In this document: positions 44,801-53,330 of the stretch, one piece after another
Position numbering within the stretch: the stretch's first letter is position 1
Layout of the letters: each line of letters opens with the position of its first letter
Origin: Paraspadella gotoi
Taxonomy: Eukaryota > Chaetognatha
Assembly: GCA_051294375.1 (NCBI GenBank)
Contig: CM119265.1
Location: 10,805,042-10,869,041 of the forward strand
DNA length: 64,000 bases
Reading direction: 5' to 3'
Notes under the pieces: model-generated
Databases searched by the model: none
The model's input: the letters and a program-made list of their open reading frames with translations, nothing else
What the model was told of the DNA's origin: nothing
Program-made: the position numbers and the translations under genes

Positions 44801-47012
44801 AGCGATTTTTACTCTCCCGCGACCGAAGGAGTAGCCCTTGAACTGATGGAAGAGAAAAACATCAAAGCCGTGATGCGCAATCTATCATCCGCGACAAGAA
44901 TTGTATATCCAATTGAATATCGTCGCCATTTTTTCGTAGAGAACGTTCAATATTTAATCAGAAAATGGAAGAAAAAAAATAGCATGTCAGACGAGATGAT
45001 CACTACAATTTTGGAAGAGATTACAGGCGAATTGGACGAAGATCGTGATCGAGTGTTACGCGACATTCGACATGAGGGGTTTGCACAGTTAAAAATGAGT
45101 TAAAACATGCTATGTCAGGAAAAGATGAAAACATTCCGAAAATGATCGATTTGATTGAAAACGAACCACGAGATAAACGAGGACCAGTCTTACTCAACTA
45201 GCGCAACGCCATCAAATACCGTTTTGCCAAGCAACATGCGCCGACCGTATAGAATATAGATCCAGGAGAAAGAATGGACGAATGTCTATCATCTCGCAAT
45301 GGAAGCAGATTTAATTAGAAAAGAGATGGAACATCTTGACGGAATCAACGTGGAATACTGGAGGATATGAGAGAATAAACTACTAATTTTAGAAATTCTG
45401 GTCGCGGACAATAATCTATATTCGTGCGCACAAAACATTTCATTTCGACTCGTTGTTACGGTGAAAAACACTTCTCACTACGTTTAAATGAGATTCTTTC
45501 GTTGTGTTCGCCGATTTTTGGAATTCAAGAGAAAGTTTAATTTAAGCCAAATTTATACCAAAGTCTCGCGTGGCAGGAAATCGAGCAATTAGCAATACAA
45601 AGTTTATTTCCTCATCAAATCTCTGACGTTCCTCATCAATCTAAAAGACGTTTCCATCGATCCAAAAGACGTTTCCATCGATCCAAAAGACGTTTCCATC
45701 GATACGAGGACGCATCGAACTCGGGGTGGGGGAGGAGCTGTTCGATCCAAAGACTCACAAATCGTGATATCTGTGTTTAAACTTTATTACGTCGTCACAA
45801 GGATTTACCGTTTATTTATGATCTTTTCTCTACATTCGTCATCGTCGTGATTCACTTATTTTGTCAAAATTCAGTATTTTTTAAGTATTATTCATTGCGT
45901 TCTGAATCCTTACGTTTTCTTTATATAATTCATTGTAATTCTTTTGAATGTTAAAATAATGATTTTTGATATTATTTTTTATACTGTTTGAATATTTATA
46001 TGCTTTGATTATTTTATTAAGGTACTATGGTGGACTAAAATCCACCAACCGTTCATCAGCGGCCATTGGTGCCGGAGGCAAGTCATTCGCCTCCCAACCC
46101 AAAGGTCCGGGGTTCTAGCCCGGTGGTCGTCTGGCAGTTAAGAGGGACGGGGCGCTTAACCCGCCTGTAACAAGGTGTTACAGCCTGATCCGAAGCTCAG
46201 GGACTGCTTATATTGAACGGTTCTGTCATTAACACTTATCAATAATTACTGTCTCTTCAGTACCCTTTTTAAGAATTCTTCAGAAACTCAAAGATTAAGA
46301 GATAAACTGTTTGATATCTTCGTCGATCCACTCCGGCCGCCAATTCTTGCCTTTGAAGGGTTTCCCCTAACGACCGAAGCGGCTCGCCGATAGATTCTCG
46401 GGGGCGTTTTCTGGAGGGACGGACCGGCGGGTCCTAACACTTGGACCATTTTTTAATAACTTGAGATTTTCATTGGAATTTTTAACTCAGACAACCCCAT
46501 CATAAAATTAAATATTTAAAATTGAAATTAAAATATTTAATAAAAATATTTTAAATTTTTTCATTATCTTAAACTATTCATTGATTATACGCATTTAATC
46601 GCAACTCTTAGATAAATATTTGAACCGTGAACTCACTTTTAAGCGCCACTCTATGCAACGCGGCTTCGGACGAATTGTCCAATTGACGCCGAAATTCCTT
46701 GAGCGCCCGAAAACAAATGTGTGACACGTCATCTGCCGCCGCCGCTTGTCCGAAATCGGCGGTGAAGCGAACCAGCGTCTCTCGCAGCGGAAAGGGCAGC
46801 GACCGGAAGAGGCGTTCCGCTTCGGCCGTCCAGGGTAAGTTAATCACGTGACGATCGCGGAGGTGAGGGCGAGACTCGGCGCGGACGAGCAAGTCGAGCC
46901 ATCGCCCGCGATTACGCAGGGATTGGGAGGAGGCGAAGGGGAGGAGGAGCAGAAAGAGAGGTAGGTGAACATAGGAAATTATATTTTTCATTTCTAGGGT
47001 TTCCTTTTGCAT
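35424..47012 (-). CDS. NRF-6-like membrane acyltransferase (nose resistant to fluoxetine family)
   Basis: Fifteen exons: 47,012-46,637; 43,365-43,245; 43,172-43,018; 42,951-42,864; 42,790-42,711; 42,436-42,331; 42,121-42,021; 41,275-41,089; 40,283-40,112; 40,032-39,950; 39,801-39,700; 39,627-39,465; 39,405-39,216; 35,857-35,715; 35,624-35,424. All phases match and the sum is 2,268 nt (~755 residues). Domains: signal peptide (the second Met, KNIISYVHLPLFLLLLPF, is the better start), Cys-rich NRF domain (VDAFGRPSAGFFEG, VGSLDECL, VGTCFPAKC), first membrane helix (GFVCILVLFIVVG), then acyltransferase-3 domain (LAAVDGIRVLSLAW, VDSFFLLTG, RLTPLYM, WYLACDMQFYLLSP, LSRVSYSAFLLHY, ERPIMKLE). The tail is polyserine and acidic/basic. 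In worms the family acts in lipid and drug transport; substrate here is unknown. The donor of exon 12 could also be 15 nt earlier. Introns 1 and 13 hold mobile elements. Confidence 0.92.
36443..36497 (-). ncRNA. Hammerhead ribozyme, left arm of Penelope-like element 2
   Basis: Minus strand: GGCG-CUGAAGA, stem II GACUC/GAGUC, GAAAC-AU-GUC, cut before CGUUUCAC. Same sequence as the ribozyme at 28,051-28,096; core intact. It reads in the same sense as the element's coding strand. Confidence 0.75.
36890..37760 (-). pseudogene. Penelope-like GIY-YIG endonuclease fragment
   Basis: Minus strand: SGAVYWAACAG...AAYVGETGKSLTDRFQQH gives the GIY and YIG boxes and the following Arg helix. A frame change near 37,450 leads to FSRGIREAIYIKALEPSLN and RFDLPPSYDSLIK, the usual C-terminal end. 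No reverse transcriptase is present: the sequence begins only shortly before the endonuclease. Identical in layout to the 3' part of the element at 30.9 kb, so the two are one family. Confidence 0.85.
38286..38335 (+). ncRNA. Hammerhead-like motif, right arm of Penelope-like element 2
   Basis: Plus strand copy of the ribozyme with CUGAAAGA, one extra A in the first core strand. Stem II and GAAACAUGUC are intact. Likely impaired if the base is real. Confidence 0.6.
38451..38679 (-). mobile_element. SINE-B, minus orientation
   Basis: Reverse complement of the 19,586 copy: begins AGTAATTATTGTTATATG and ends TTTTAGTCCACCATAG. The B box reads GGTTCTAGCCC on its own strand, one base off the consensus. 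It inserted next to the Penelope-like element. Confidence 0.8.
38983..39052 (+). tRNA. tRNA-His(GUG)-like gene or recent pseudogene
   Basis: Anticodon arm TCGCG-TTGTGGC-CGCGA with anticodon GTG is perfect. The T arm is CCAGG-TTCGATT-TCTGG with one wobble, the 3' strand TCTCGGC is followed by A73, and a TTTTT terminator begins at the next base. The 5' strand TCCAAGA pairs at only five of seven positions, and the D arm is about two bases short of normal. It lies antisense in the intron between exons 13 and 14 of the NRF-6-like gene. The B box GGTTCGATTTC is near consensus, so it could still be transcribed. Confidence 0.6.
40494..41002 (+). repeat. Two tandem copies of repeat family E
   Basis: 40,494-40,676 and 40,812-41,002 each contain TCTGGGAGTGAATAAAC, GAAAGCTTGCAGGGACCTGC, GTGATGGAGGCCTTAAACCA and end TGTACCAATTTCATA. 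The intervening ~130 bp includes a unique segment and the start GAAGCCAGGTACTC. They fill the intron between exons 41,089 and 40,283 of the NRF-6-like gene. Confidence 0.75.
41412..42010. mobile_element. Foldback element next to an exon donor
   Basis: Left arm from 41,412 (TCTTTGTGGGAAGTACTAGT, GCATTTATTATTTGTCAATA, CACATAGCGGAATCATTTTT) and right arm ending at 42,010 (ACTCCGCTATGTGAGCTGAA to AGTACTTCCCAGAAAGA) are inverted copies of about 100 bp. The centre has AT-rich sequence and a (CT)n tract. The right arm stops about 10 bp from the donor of acyltransferase exon 42,121-42,021. No hammerhead core was found. Confidence 0.7.
41807..41858 (+). repeat. (CT)26 microsatellite
   Basis: Uninterrupted CT dinucleotides inside the foldback element. 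Similar tracts sit within the Penelope-like termini (36,670-36,710, 38,070-38,110, 51,200-51,240). Confidence 0.95.
44061..45103 (+). pseudogene. Unrecognised ORF pair inside the LTR-bounded element
   Basis: The first frame (ATG at 44,061, stop 44,417) is rich in Lys and Glu, with an acidic DEEEQQHQPP segment and a Pro-rich TPKRSATPPAPLE segment. The second frame, shifted by -1 near 44,410, runs to 45,103 with a helix-rich, ordered-looking protein (IRNILARFKELWSMDEKK, WCELLGFPPQEPL, YPIEYRRHFFVENVQYLIR). After a further shift, PKMIDLIENEPRDKRG follows to a stop at 45,201. Together they suggest one ~380-residue protein broken by two frameshifts. I recognise no family; a gag-like or host-derived protein are both open. 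Confidence 0.5.
45640..45702 (+). repeat. 21-bp tandem repeat, three units
   Basis: Three units of TCCAAAAGACGTTTCCATCG+A, the first with one substitution, shortly before the purine tract of the LTR-bounded element. Confidence 0.9.
46026..46260 (+). mobile_element. SINE-B
   Basis: Full-length copy from TATGGTGGACTAAAATCCAC to ACTGTCTCTTCAG, with a B box of GGTTCTAGCCC. It lies between the LTR-bounded element and the first exon of the NRF-6-like gene, in its first intron. Confidence 0.8.
46280..46455 (-). other. GC-rich island with long open frames
   Basis: All three minus frames are largely open. One gives GKPFKGKNWRPEWIDEDIKQ just before a stop, and another (ending FEFLKNS) is open from an AG at 46,453. 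The first is preceded in frame by a TAG. It could be a terminal exon of an alternative transcript or a fossil gene fragment. Neither option joins in phase to exon 1 of the NRF-6-like gene with a good reading frame into exon 2. Confidence 0.25.
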
Positions 47013-47214
47013 TTAGTTTGTTTCGTTTTGGTTTTGTAGTGTTTTTGTATTGTTTCGGAAGAATATCTTTTCTTTTTGTTTGTTTTTTTTTTTTTTTTTT
47101 GGTTAATTTTTATTTTGTTGGATTTAGCGGACAGACAACTGAAAAAATAACGTAGAAATATTTTAATTTTTCTTTGGTTACGAAGGAGAAAATAAAGAAG
47201 GAAAAAAACTACCA

Positions 47215-47700
47215 ATAAAAATAAGAGTCGATCATTAAAAATTTAAAGAACGAAAGTTTCTCAAAATGTGTCAATGAACTTTACGTTAAAGTGGAGGAGA
47301 GTCGACTATAAATGTTTTAATATTTATCGATTGAAATAATGAAAGAAATTATCGCATTAATTCCGAAGATCTGTGATGAAAAACTGAGACACAAAATTTT
47401 TTTTTTTAATATAGATTAGGAATTTAAAGACGAATGAAATAAAAAATAATAAAATGGAAGAAAATTGATGTCAACGAACTTTAGGCGAAAACGAGAAGAC
47501 GAGGTTTAAAAGCAAAATCCGATTTTAAGTCGATTTCACCTTTTCCTGCATATAACTCGAAACCCTTAAGGCTTAACGCATCACGCATAAAACGAGGTAT
47601 ATTTTTTTGCAATCGAGTAAACCAAAAGATTTCGGATTTTTTTTTACCTTTTTTTTTAAATTTTAGATTTTTTTAAAATTTATTTTTCCTTAATTTTTTT
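47215..47700. other. Upstream region of the NRF-6-like gene
   Basis: AT-rich sequence upstream of the first coding exon, with a long T tract near 47,080. No TATA box or initiator could be singled out with confidence. Confidence 0.3.
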
Positions 47701-48170
47701 CTTTTTATCGTCGCAATCGCTAAGCGTTTGCAATGATATTGTAACGCTTTTGCGCATAAGTGGCGTCGTCGTCGTTGTCGTCGTTGTCGGTGTTCCAAAT
47801 TATAGATTTTTTTTATGAGTAAATTTGGGTGTATGAAGCTGAAAATTTATATACAGCTTCTCATCATCGATTTGCTTAAAATTGAGTCTGGACAGTTATT
47901 AAATATGTTTTGTTTGCGTCTGCTGATCAGTTTATTTGACAATGACAAAAAAAACTTTTTTTTCTTTTTTTTTTCTGAAACTATAACTTTAATTTTCCTC
48001 GGTACTTTATTATTTTTTTTAATTGACAATCGCAAAATATAATTTTTCTTTCTGTTTATAATCTAATTTTCTTTTCTCAAATTTTATTTTTTTTAGTATC
48101 AAAATTTGTTGTCAATCCAGATTTTTCTTATGCGATTGCGACGATCCTTATGCTTTTAAGATTTTTTTTC
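47700..48170 (+). repeat. Repeat C, single arm
   Basis: CGCAATCGCTAAGCGTTTGC, GCGCATAAGTGGCGTCG, TATGAAGCTGAAAATTTATA, GCTTCTCATCATCGAT, and the end TTGCGACGATCCTTATGC. Matches the arms of 33,800-34,960. Confidence 0.65.
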
Positions 48171-48199
48171 TCAATTCTTTTTTCAAACAATTAATTCCT

Positions 48200-50770
48200 A
48201 ATTACTATTGCATAAAAAGGTTTTCATTAAATAATTCATACAAAATATCGAGATTGGTTTATTTTATTAAACATTGTATTCGAAATTTAAATCATTTCTA
48301 TGGTAAGAAAGAGTAAGTAAGAATAAGGAGGATAAAGCAGATGAGTAGGGTGAAAATCAGAGAGAGAGAGAGACTCTTAAAAACTTCTTCAAAGCAAACA
48401 TCTTGTTAAGGTATAGTTGCTGCTAAAAAACCATTGTCAGCAGAATATTGGAGTCCGGTATCAATAGAATCTAAAATTTATGATAAAAAGACAGATTTTA
48501 TTATTATTAAAAACAACTAAATACGTTCTCAAGGATTTTCAAGAAGACTGTTCTCATCTCGTGCGGGCCATACCGTGAGACACATCCATGAATTTCAGTA
48601 ACCAATTGACAGGTCTTTTCATCCTCTTGAATTCGCCGTATGCAAACAAAAAATTTGTTCAGGGAAAATAAAAAAAAATGAAGAAAAAATCACTTAAATC
48701 GCTAATTCCAATGCGATAAACGTTAAAACTATTCCTTTTCGGTTTTACCCCATTTTATGCGTGATGCCTTAAGCTTAAGATTCTTACGATGAGAACTATT
48801 CAGAGGAACGAGATAAGAAAATAACGGCGCGTTTTTAATAGCGCTATTTGAATAGCGACTTTTAACTTTTAAACATTTAAAATTGATAGGTGGTCACTTA
48901 CAGTTTATACCTATTTATATATATAGTTTCATTACTTTATTTTTAACTTTACAATCTAAATGTAACAGGTCTTTTTGTCTAGAGAAACTAATGATTTGTT
49001 TTCCAGGTTTTCCGGCCATTTCCAATTGGCTAAAGCAAAAATTTTAAACCATTAATAGAACGATCTAAGAAAAAAAAATCTTTAGGAGAAAACTTTTTTC
49101 TTTGTGGCACGTAAAAAAAAAAGACAGTAAATGAAATATTTGAAAACATAAATCATTGGAGACAAAAGGGAATCGCGAACTTTTCTCCCTCGATCCAAAT
49201 CGACGCAGACAAACGATGAGAACGACGACCACGAACCACAACAACTACGACGGCGTTTCTTTCACTTTTGGTGAATCGATTATTGAGTCATTATTTCGCT
49301 CGTTTATTTTTATTCGGCCTTCGATAATGGAAAGAGAGAGAGATTTAATGAATCGTAAAATTACTTGAGAAAATGAGTATTAAAACAAGAAAATTATTTG
49401 TCCAGTGTACGAAAAGCTTTTCTAAAGAGGAACTCCGAAAGTTTAAAGCTTACTATAATTCCACCCCAAATTTTGTTTCTTTTTTTCGATTGATTGGTCT
49501 GATAATATTTATATAAATATTATTAAACTTATTATAATTTTAGATTATAAAAAATCTTCTTAAAACCTGAAACAGAGTCGTTAAAAAAGCGTTATATAAT
49601 GTTGTGCCTCTTCCTTTTTAAAATTTGAAAAACACTCGGGGTCATACTTTGACGATGGGGATGAGCTTAACATAACTAATTCAAAAATAACGTAACAAAT
49701 CAACATCCATATTTTAGTCGAAAACGAGAATGCTCATACAATTTTTAAACTACTTTTTTTCTCATTTATTAAAAGCGGAATACAATAAAAATATAAATAA
49801 TTGCAGAAAAAAAAAGTAAAGAAAAAGAAAAAAGTCAATAAAACTTTAAAAAAAGAAAAACGCGTAAAGTTTCGAAGTTTGAACATAAACGTTATAACGC
49901 TCTCCTCTTTGTACCAAGCTACAAAAAGGAGGAGATGAGCCGCGATAAATTTTTCTTATCGGTCATTCACTTTTTTTACAAGTGGCCTGGGAACTGAGAG
50001 AGAGAGAGAGAGAGTGTGTGTGAGTGCTAGGGGGGAGGGAGAGAAAGAGATGCTAAAAAAGAGAAGGAAAAAAAGAGAAATTTTGTTTTAATTCGATTTA
50101 GTTTTTCGTTTGAGACGATGATGAGAAAGACGGATGGGAGTTTTCTTTCTTTCTTTGAAAAAAAAAAGAGAGAGAGAGAGGGAATTGACCTATAGGAAAG
50201 GAGCGAGATACAAAGGGGTGAGGGGAATGGATTGTAGACTGTAGAATGGAGGGAGGAAAGAGGAGGTTTAAGAAAGAAAGAAGGAAACATAAGACAAAGA
50301 TACGAAAAGAGGCCTGGGACTGGGAGGAGAGGAGAAGAGTTTATTTTGATAAAACTGAGAATGGAGGAAAGGGATTTAGATAAGAAAGATGAGAACGAGG
50401 TGAACCACACGGATAAAGTAATACCAAAATAGAGAGATTAAGCTTAATAATTTCTTTAAATTCGTTACAAGATGATATTAAAGCGTGTGCTATAAAAAAA
50501 TAAAATAGAATGTTAATCAAATAAGTCTTTGTCTATGACTCGGGAAGAACATACTTTAACTCCATTCGAAAATTATTTTGTAGTTTAGTTCAATCGATGT
50601 TTTGAAAAAACCTATTTGATAATTAGCACATATTTAAGAGCACTTTTTATATACGGTATGTGTCGAAACCGTTGCTTTATTTTGAATATTTATCGGGTTT
50701 TGTTTTAAACTGAGACGACAGTTCAGATATTTAAAACAGTTGTTAAGTCCCAATTACTTTTGTTTACGAA
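48200..50770. other. No clear gene; low-complexity AT- and GA-rich sequence
   Basis: Mostly AT-rich. A minus-strand stretch near 48,570-48,650 encodes IRRIQEDEKTCQLVTEIHG with a possible donor GTATGG, but no acceptor. A CpG-richer patch lies at 49,180-49,260. 50,020-50,420 is a purine-rich tract giving an open minus frame of low complexity. Confidence 0.3.
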
Positions 50771-50949
50771 AATCCGAGTTTTTATCAGCAGATCCCGACT
50801 CTATAATTCTCTTTGTCGGTCCGTCGGTCCGCCCCCTCAATCTTGTTGGGCATTCACTTATATCATGTCAGAACATCTAATTATGATAAATTATGCATTA
50901 GTAGAACTAGACGTTTTTTAATTGGTTGCAACAACGATTTTTATTGTAA

Positions 50950-51000
50950 CAAGACGTACATGTTTCGGCTTTAGAGATGTACAAGCCTTCATCAGGGTCA
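50950..51000 (-). ncRNA. Hammerhead ribozyme, left arm of foldback element 3
   Basis: Minus strand: CUGAUGA, stem II GGCUU/AAGCC with a ~10-nt loop, GAAAC-AU-GUA, cut before CGUCUUG. The core is complete. Its stem II sequence differs from the other families (GGCUU instead of GACUC), with matched changes on both sides of the stem. Confidence 0.75.
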
Positions 51001-51195
51001 AAATTATTTGTGAATTTTTGAAAAACATTTGTGCAAAAGAAAAGGAGAGAGAGAGGGAGAGAGATAGATAGAAATAGAAATAGAGAGAGGGCAAAGTTTC
51101 CAACACAGAGTTGAGAAAAGAACAGTGGTCAGAAGTGAGGACAGGTTAAGGTGAAGACAGATTGAGCTAGATTGTGAAAAGAAATTAAGTAGTGA

Positions 51196-51246
<51 letters not shown>

Positions 51247-51555
51247 TATTAGAAAACAATACATTGTGCAATGTACAACAAAGATAAATTAATATTTTTA
51301 ACAATTAACTACTAAATAAATAAGTGAATGTGAAAAATCGATTAGGGGCACAATGTAGCCCAAAGCCCGTTTCTTTAATACAATTCAACAAAAAATTCTC
51401 TCTCTCTCTCAATTTTTCACCACTTAATTTCTTTTTACAATCTTGCTCAATCTGTGTTGGAAACTTTGCCCTCTATCTATTTCTATCTCTCTCTCTCTCT
51501 CTCTCTTTCCTTTTCTTTTGCACAAATTTTTTTTATAAATTCACAAATAATTTTG

Positions 51556-51612
51556 ACTCTGATGAAGGCTTGTACAATGTACATCTCTAAAGCCAAAACA
51601 TGTATGTCTTGT
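51556..51612 (+). ncRNA. Hammerhead-like motif, right arm of foldback element 3
   Basis: Plus strand: CUGAUGA and GGCUU/AAGCC are kept, but the second core strand is AAAAC instead of GAAAC. This change is shared with the relics at 4,421 and 11,173. Probably inactive. Confidence 0.55.
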
Positions 51613-52659
51613 TACAATAAAAATCCTTGTTGCAACCAATTTCAAACGTCTTCTACTAATTCAAAACAACGAAACGAAAGGAAATTCATGATGCCTGATA
51701 AATTATGCAAAAAAAAACGATGTCCGTCTGTCCGTCCGTCCTACCTAAGCAAAAAACACCAATTACTCGTATTGGATGGATGGATTAGAATGAAATTTTG
51801 TGTGTGGGTAAGAAAGTGTGTGATTGAGTTGGATATGAAGTTTCGATGGAATCGTGCAAGTGGAAATGAGTTTAAATGGAAAAAACGCAAATATCCATTT
51901 CACTATTTGAATATCAATTACTCATGAGTGGACTGGGCGATTGACTTTAAATTTTGTATGTGGGTAGGAAGGTGTGTGATTAAGCTGGAAATCAAGTTTC
52001 GATGGAATCGTTTGAGTGGTAATGAGTTTAAATGGAAAAAAACAAAAAACCTGTTACACTAATTGATTATGCTTCTTTTTATTTTTATATTAAATGTAAA
52101 TGCAAGATCTATTAATTAATCAAATAATTATTTAGTAGTTAATTATAATAGTAATAATAGTAGTAATAATAATAGTTAATTAATCAATTAGCCAATTAAT
52201 TAAAAAATAATTAATTAATCAATTATTCAATCATTCAATTTATTTAGTTTTAATTAATTATTATTTTAGTTTATATAGTTTGTATTAATTGATTAATTAA
52301 TTACCGCTAATGATCGTGGGCAGATCAGACATTCTTTGCTCAAAATTGTTTGGGAAATCATAGCTTAGCCTTATGATTGACGTTTGCTTTTAAATGAATT
52401 TTTAGGAAGACCCGAGCCAAGTTTTTTCTTTGAACTTTCATTCCAAACAAAATTTGAGAATACACTTTTCAAAACAGATAATAGTAAACTTTTTTGTTTC
52501 ACTAAAATATTTTGGGTAACTTTACTATTCGATGTCCATAACCAACCTTTTTACCACCAGTCGGTGCTTTGTTATCAAGCCAGATGGCGAAGCCCGTCCT
52601 GGCTCGATAATAATTCAGAATGGCTTCTTTGTGACGTCGTCGTCATGGTTAGCGTTACC

Positions 52660-53330
52660 CTTTTTATCGTCGCAATCGCTAAGCGTTTGCGACGATATTG
52701 TAACGCTTTTGCGCATAAGTGGCGTTGGCGTCGTCGTCGTCGGCGTTCCAAATTATAGATCGCATTTTTTATGATTAAATTTGGGTGTATGAAGCTGAAA
52801 ATTTATATACAGCTTCTCATCATCGATGTGCTTAAAATTAAGTCTGGACAGTTATTAAATGTTTTGTTTACGTTTTATCAAAACAAACAAATTTTCTCTC
52901 TTTTATTTTCATATTTCTTTTTCTCTTTCTTTTCTATTTTAATTACATGTCTCTCTCCCTCTCTTTTCCCTAGTCACTGATTCATAATCATAGGGGAAAA
53001 AACGAATCTGCAGCTGGCTCTGCAGGGGCTTATTCTTTTTCTCTTTTTTCTCTTGCTGCGTCTGCTGCTGCCTTTTGATTTCTTCTTTTTTTTCTGGGTG
53101 CTTCTGCTGCTGAAAATGATTTGGCTTCTTTCTCTCTCTGATTAATTTTTTCCCTTTAAAAACTTTTATTATCGCCATTTATTCCCTAATTTACATCCGG
53201 GATTTTTTTGTTTTTTTAATTTTCTTTATTTTTTTCAAATTTGATTTTTTTAGTATCAAAATTTGTCATCAATCCAGATTTTTTTAATGCAATTGCGACG
53301 AACCTTATGCTTTTAAAATTTTTTTTTATA
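52660..53330 (+). repeat. Repeat C, extended single arm
   Basis: CGCAATCGCTAAGCGTTTGC and the GCGCATAAGTGGCGTTGG start, TATGAAGCTGAAAATTTATA, then in minus orientation the CTGCAGCTGGCTCTGCAGGG unit seen at 34,480. It ends TGCGACGAACCTTATGC-like. Confidence 0.65.

Larger units (their letters stand above)
43849..45882 (+). mobile_element. Small LTR-bounded element with an unrecognised ORF
   Basis: Direct repeats of 144 bp, 43,849-43,992 and 45,739-45,882, begin TGTTCGATCCAAAGACTCAC and differ at about four positions. A purine tract (GGGGTGGGGGAGGAG, 45,723-45,737) directly precedes the right repeat, as expected for a retroviral-type plus-strand primer. There is no reverse transcriptase, integrase or protease. 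I could not find a clear target-site duplication or primer-binding site. It lies in the first intron of the NRF-6-like gene, antisense to it. A non-autonomous LTR retrotransposon that carries its own or a captured gene is the likeliest reading. Confidence 0.65.
50885..51709. mobile_element. Penelope-like foldback element 3 with 13-bp target duplication
   Basis: Inverted arms: ATTGGTTGCAACAACG + ATTTTTATTGTAACAAGACG on the left and their complement on the right (51,600-51,665), each with a hammerhead motif and a CT/GA microsatellite. No coding sequence remains. The flanks carry GATAAATTATGCA at 50,885-50,897 and 51,697-51,709, a direct repeat that fits a target-site duplication in family D. 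Confidence 0.75.
50770..52050 (+). repeat. Repeat family D copy split by a Penelope-like insertion
   Basis: The 5' part (50,770-50,897) has the CAGATCCCGACTCTATAATT and GTCGGTCCGTCGGTCCGCC blocks. The 3' part resumes at 51,697 with ATGTCCGTCTGTCCGTCCG and goes on to the GAGTTTAAATGGAAAAAA end. The insertion at 50,898-51,696 divides them. Confidence 0.75.

Noticed and set aside
50027-50410. 127-codon minus-strand ORF
   Set aside because: Translation of a purine-rich low-complexity tract with no splice or domain support.
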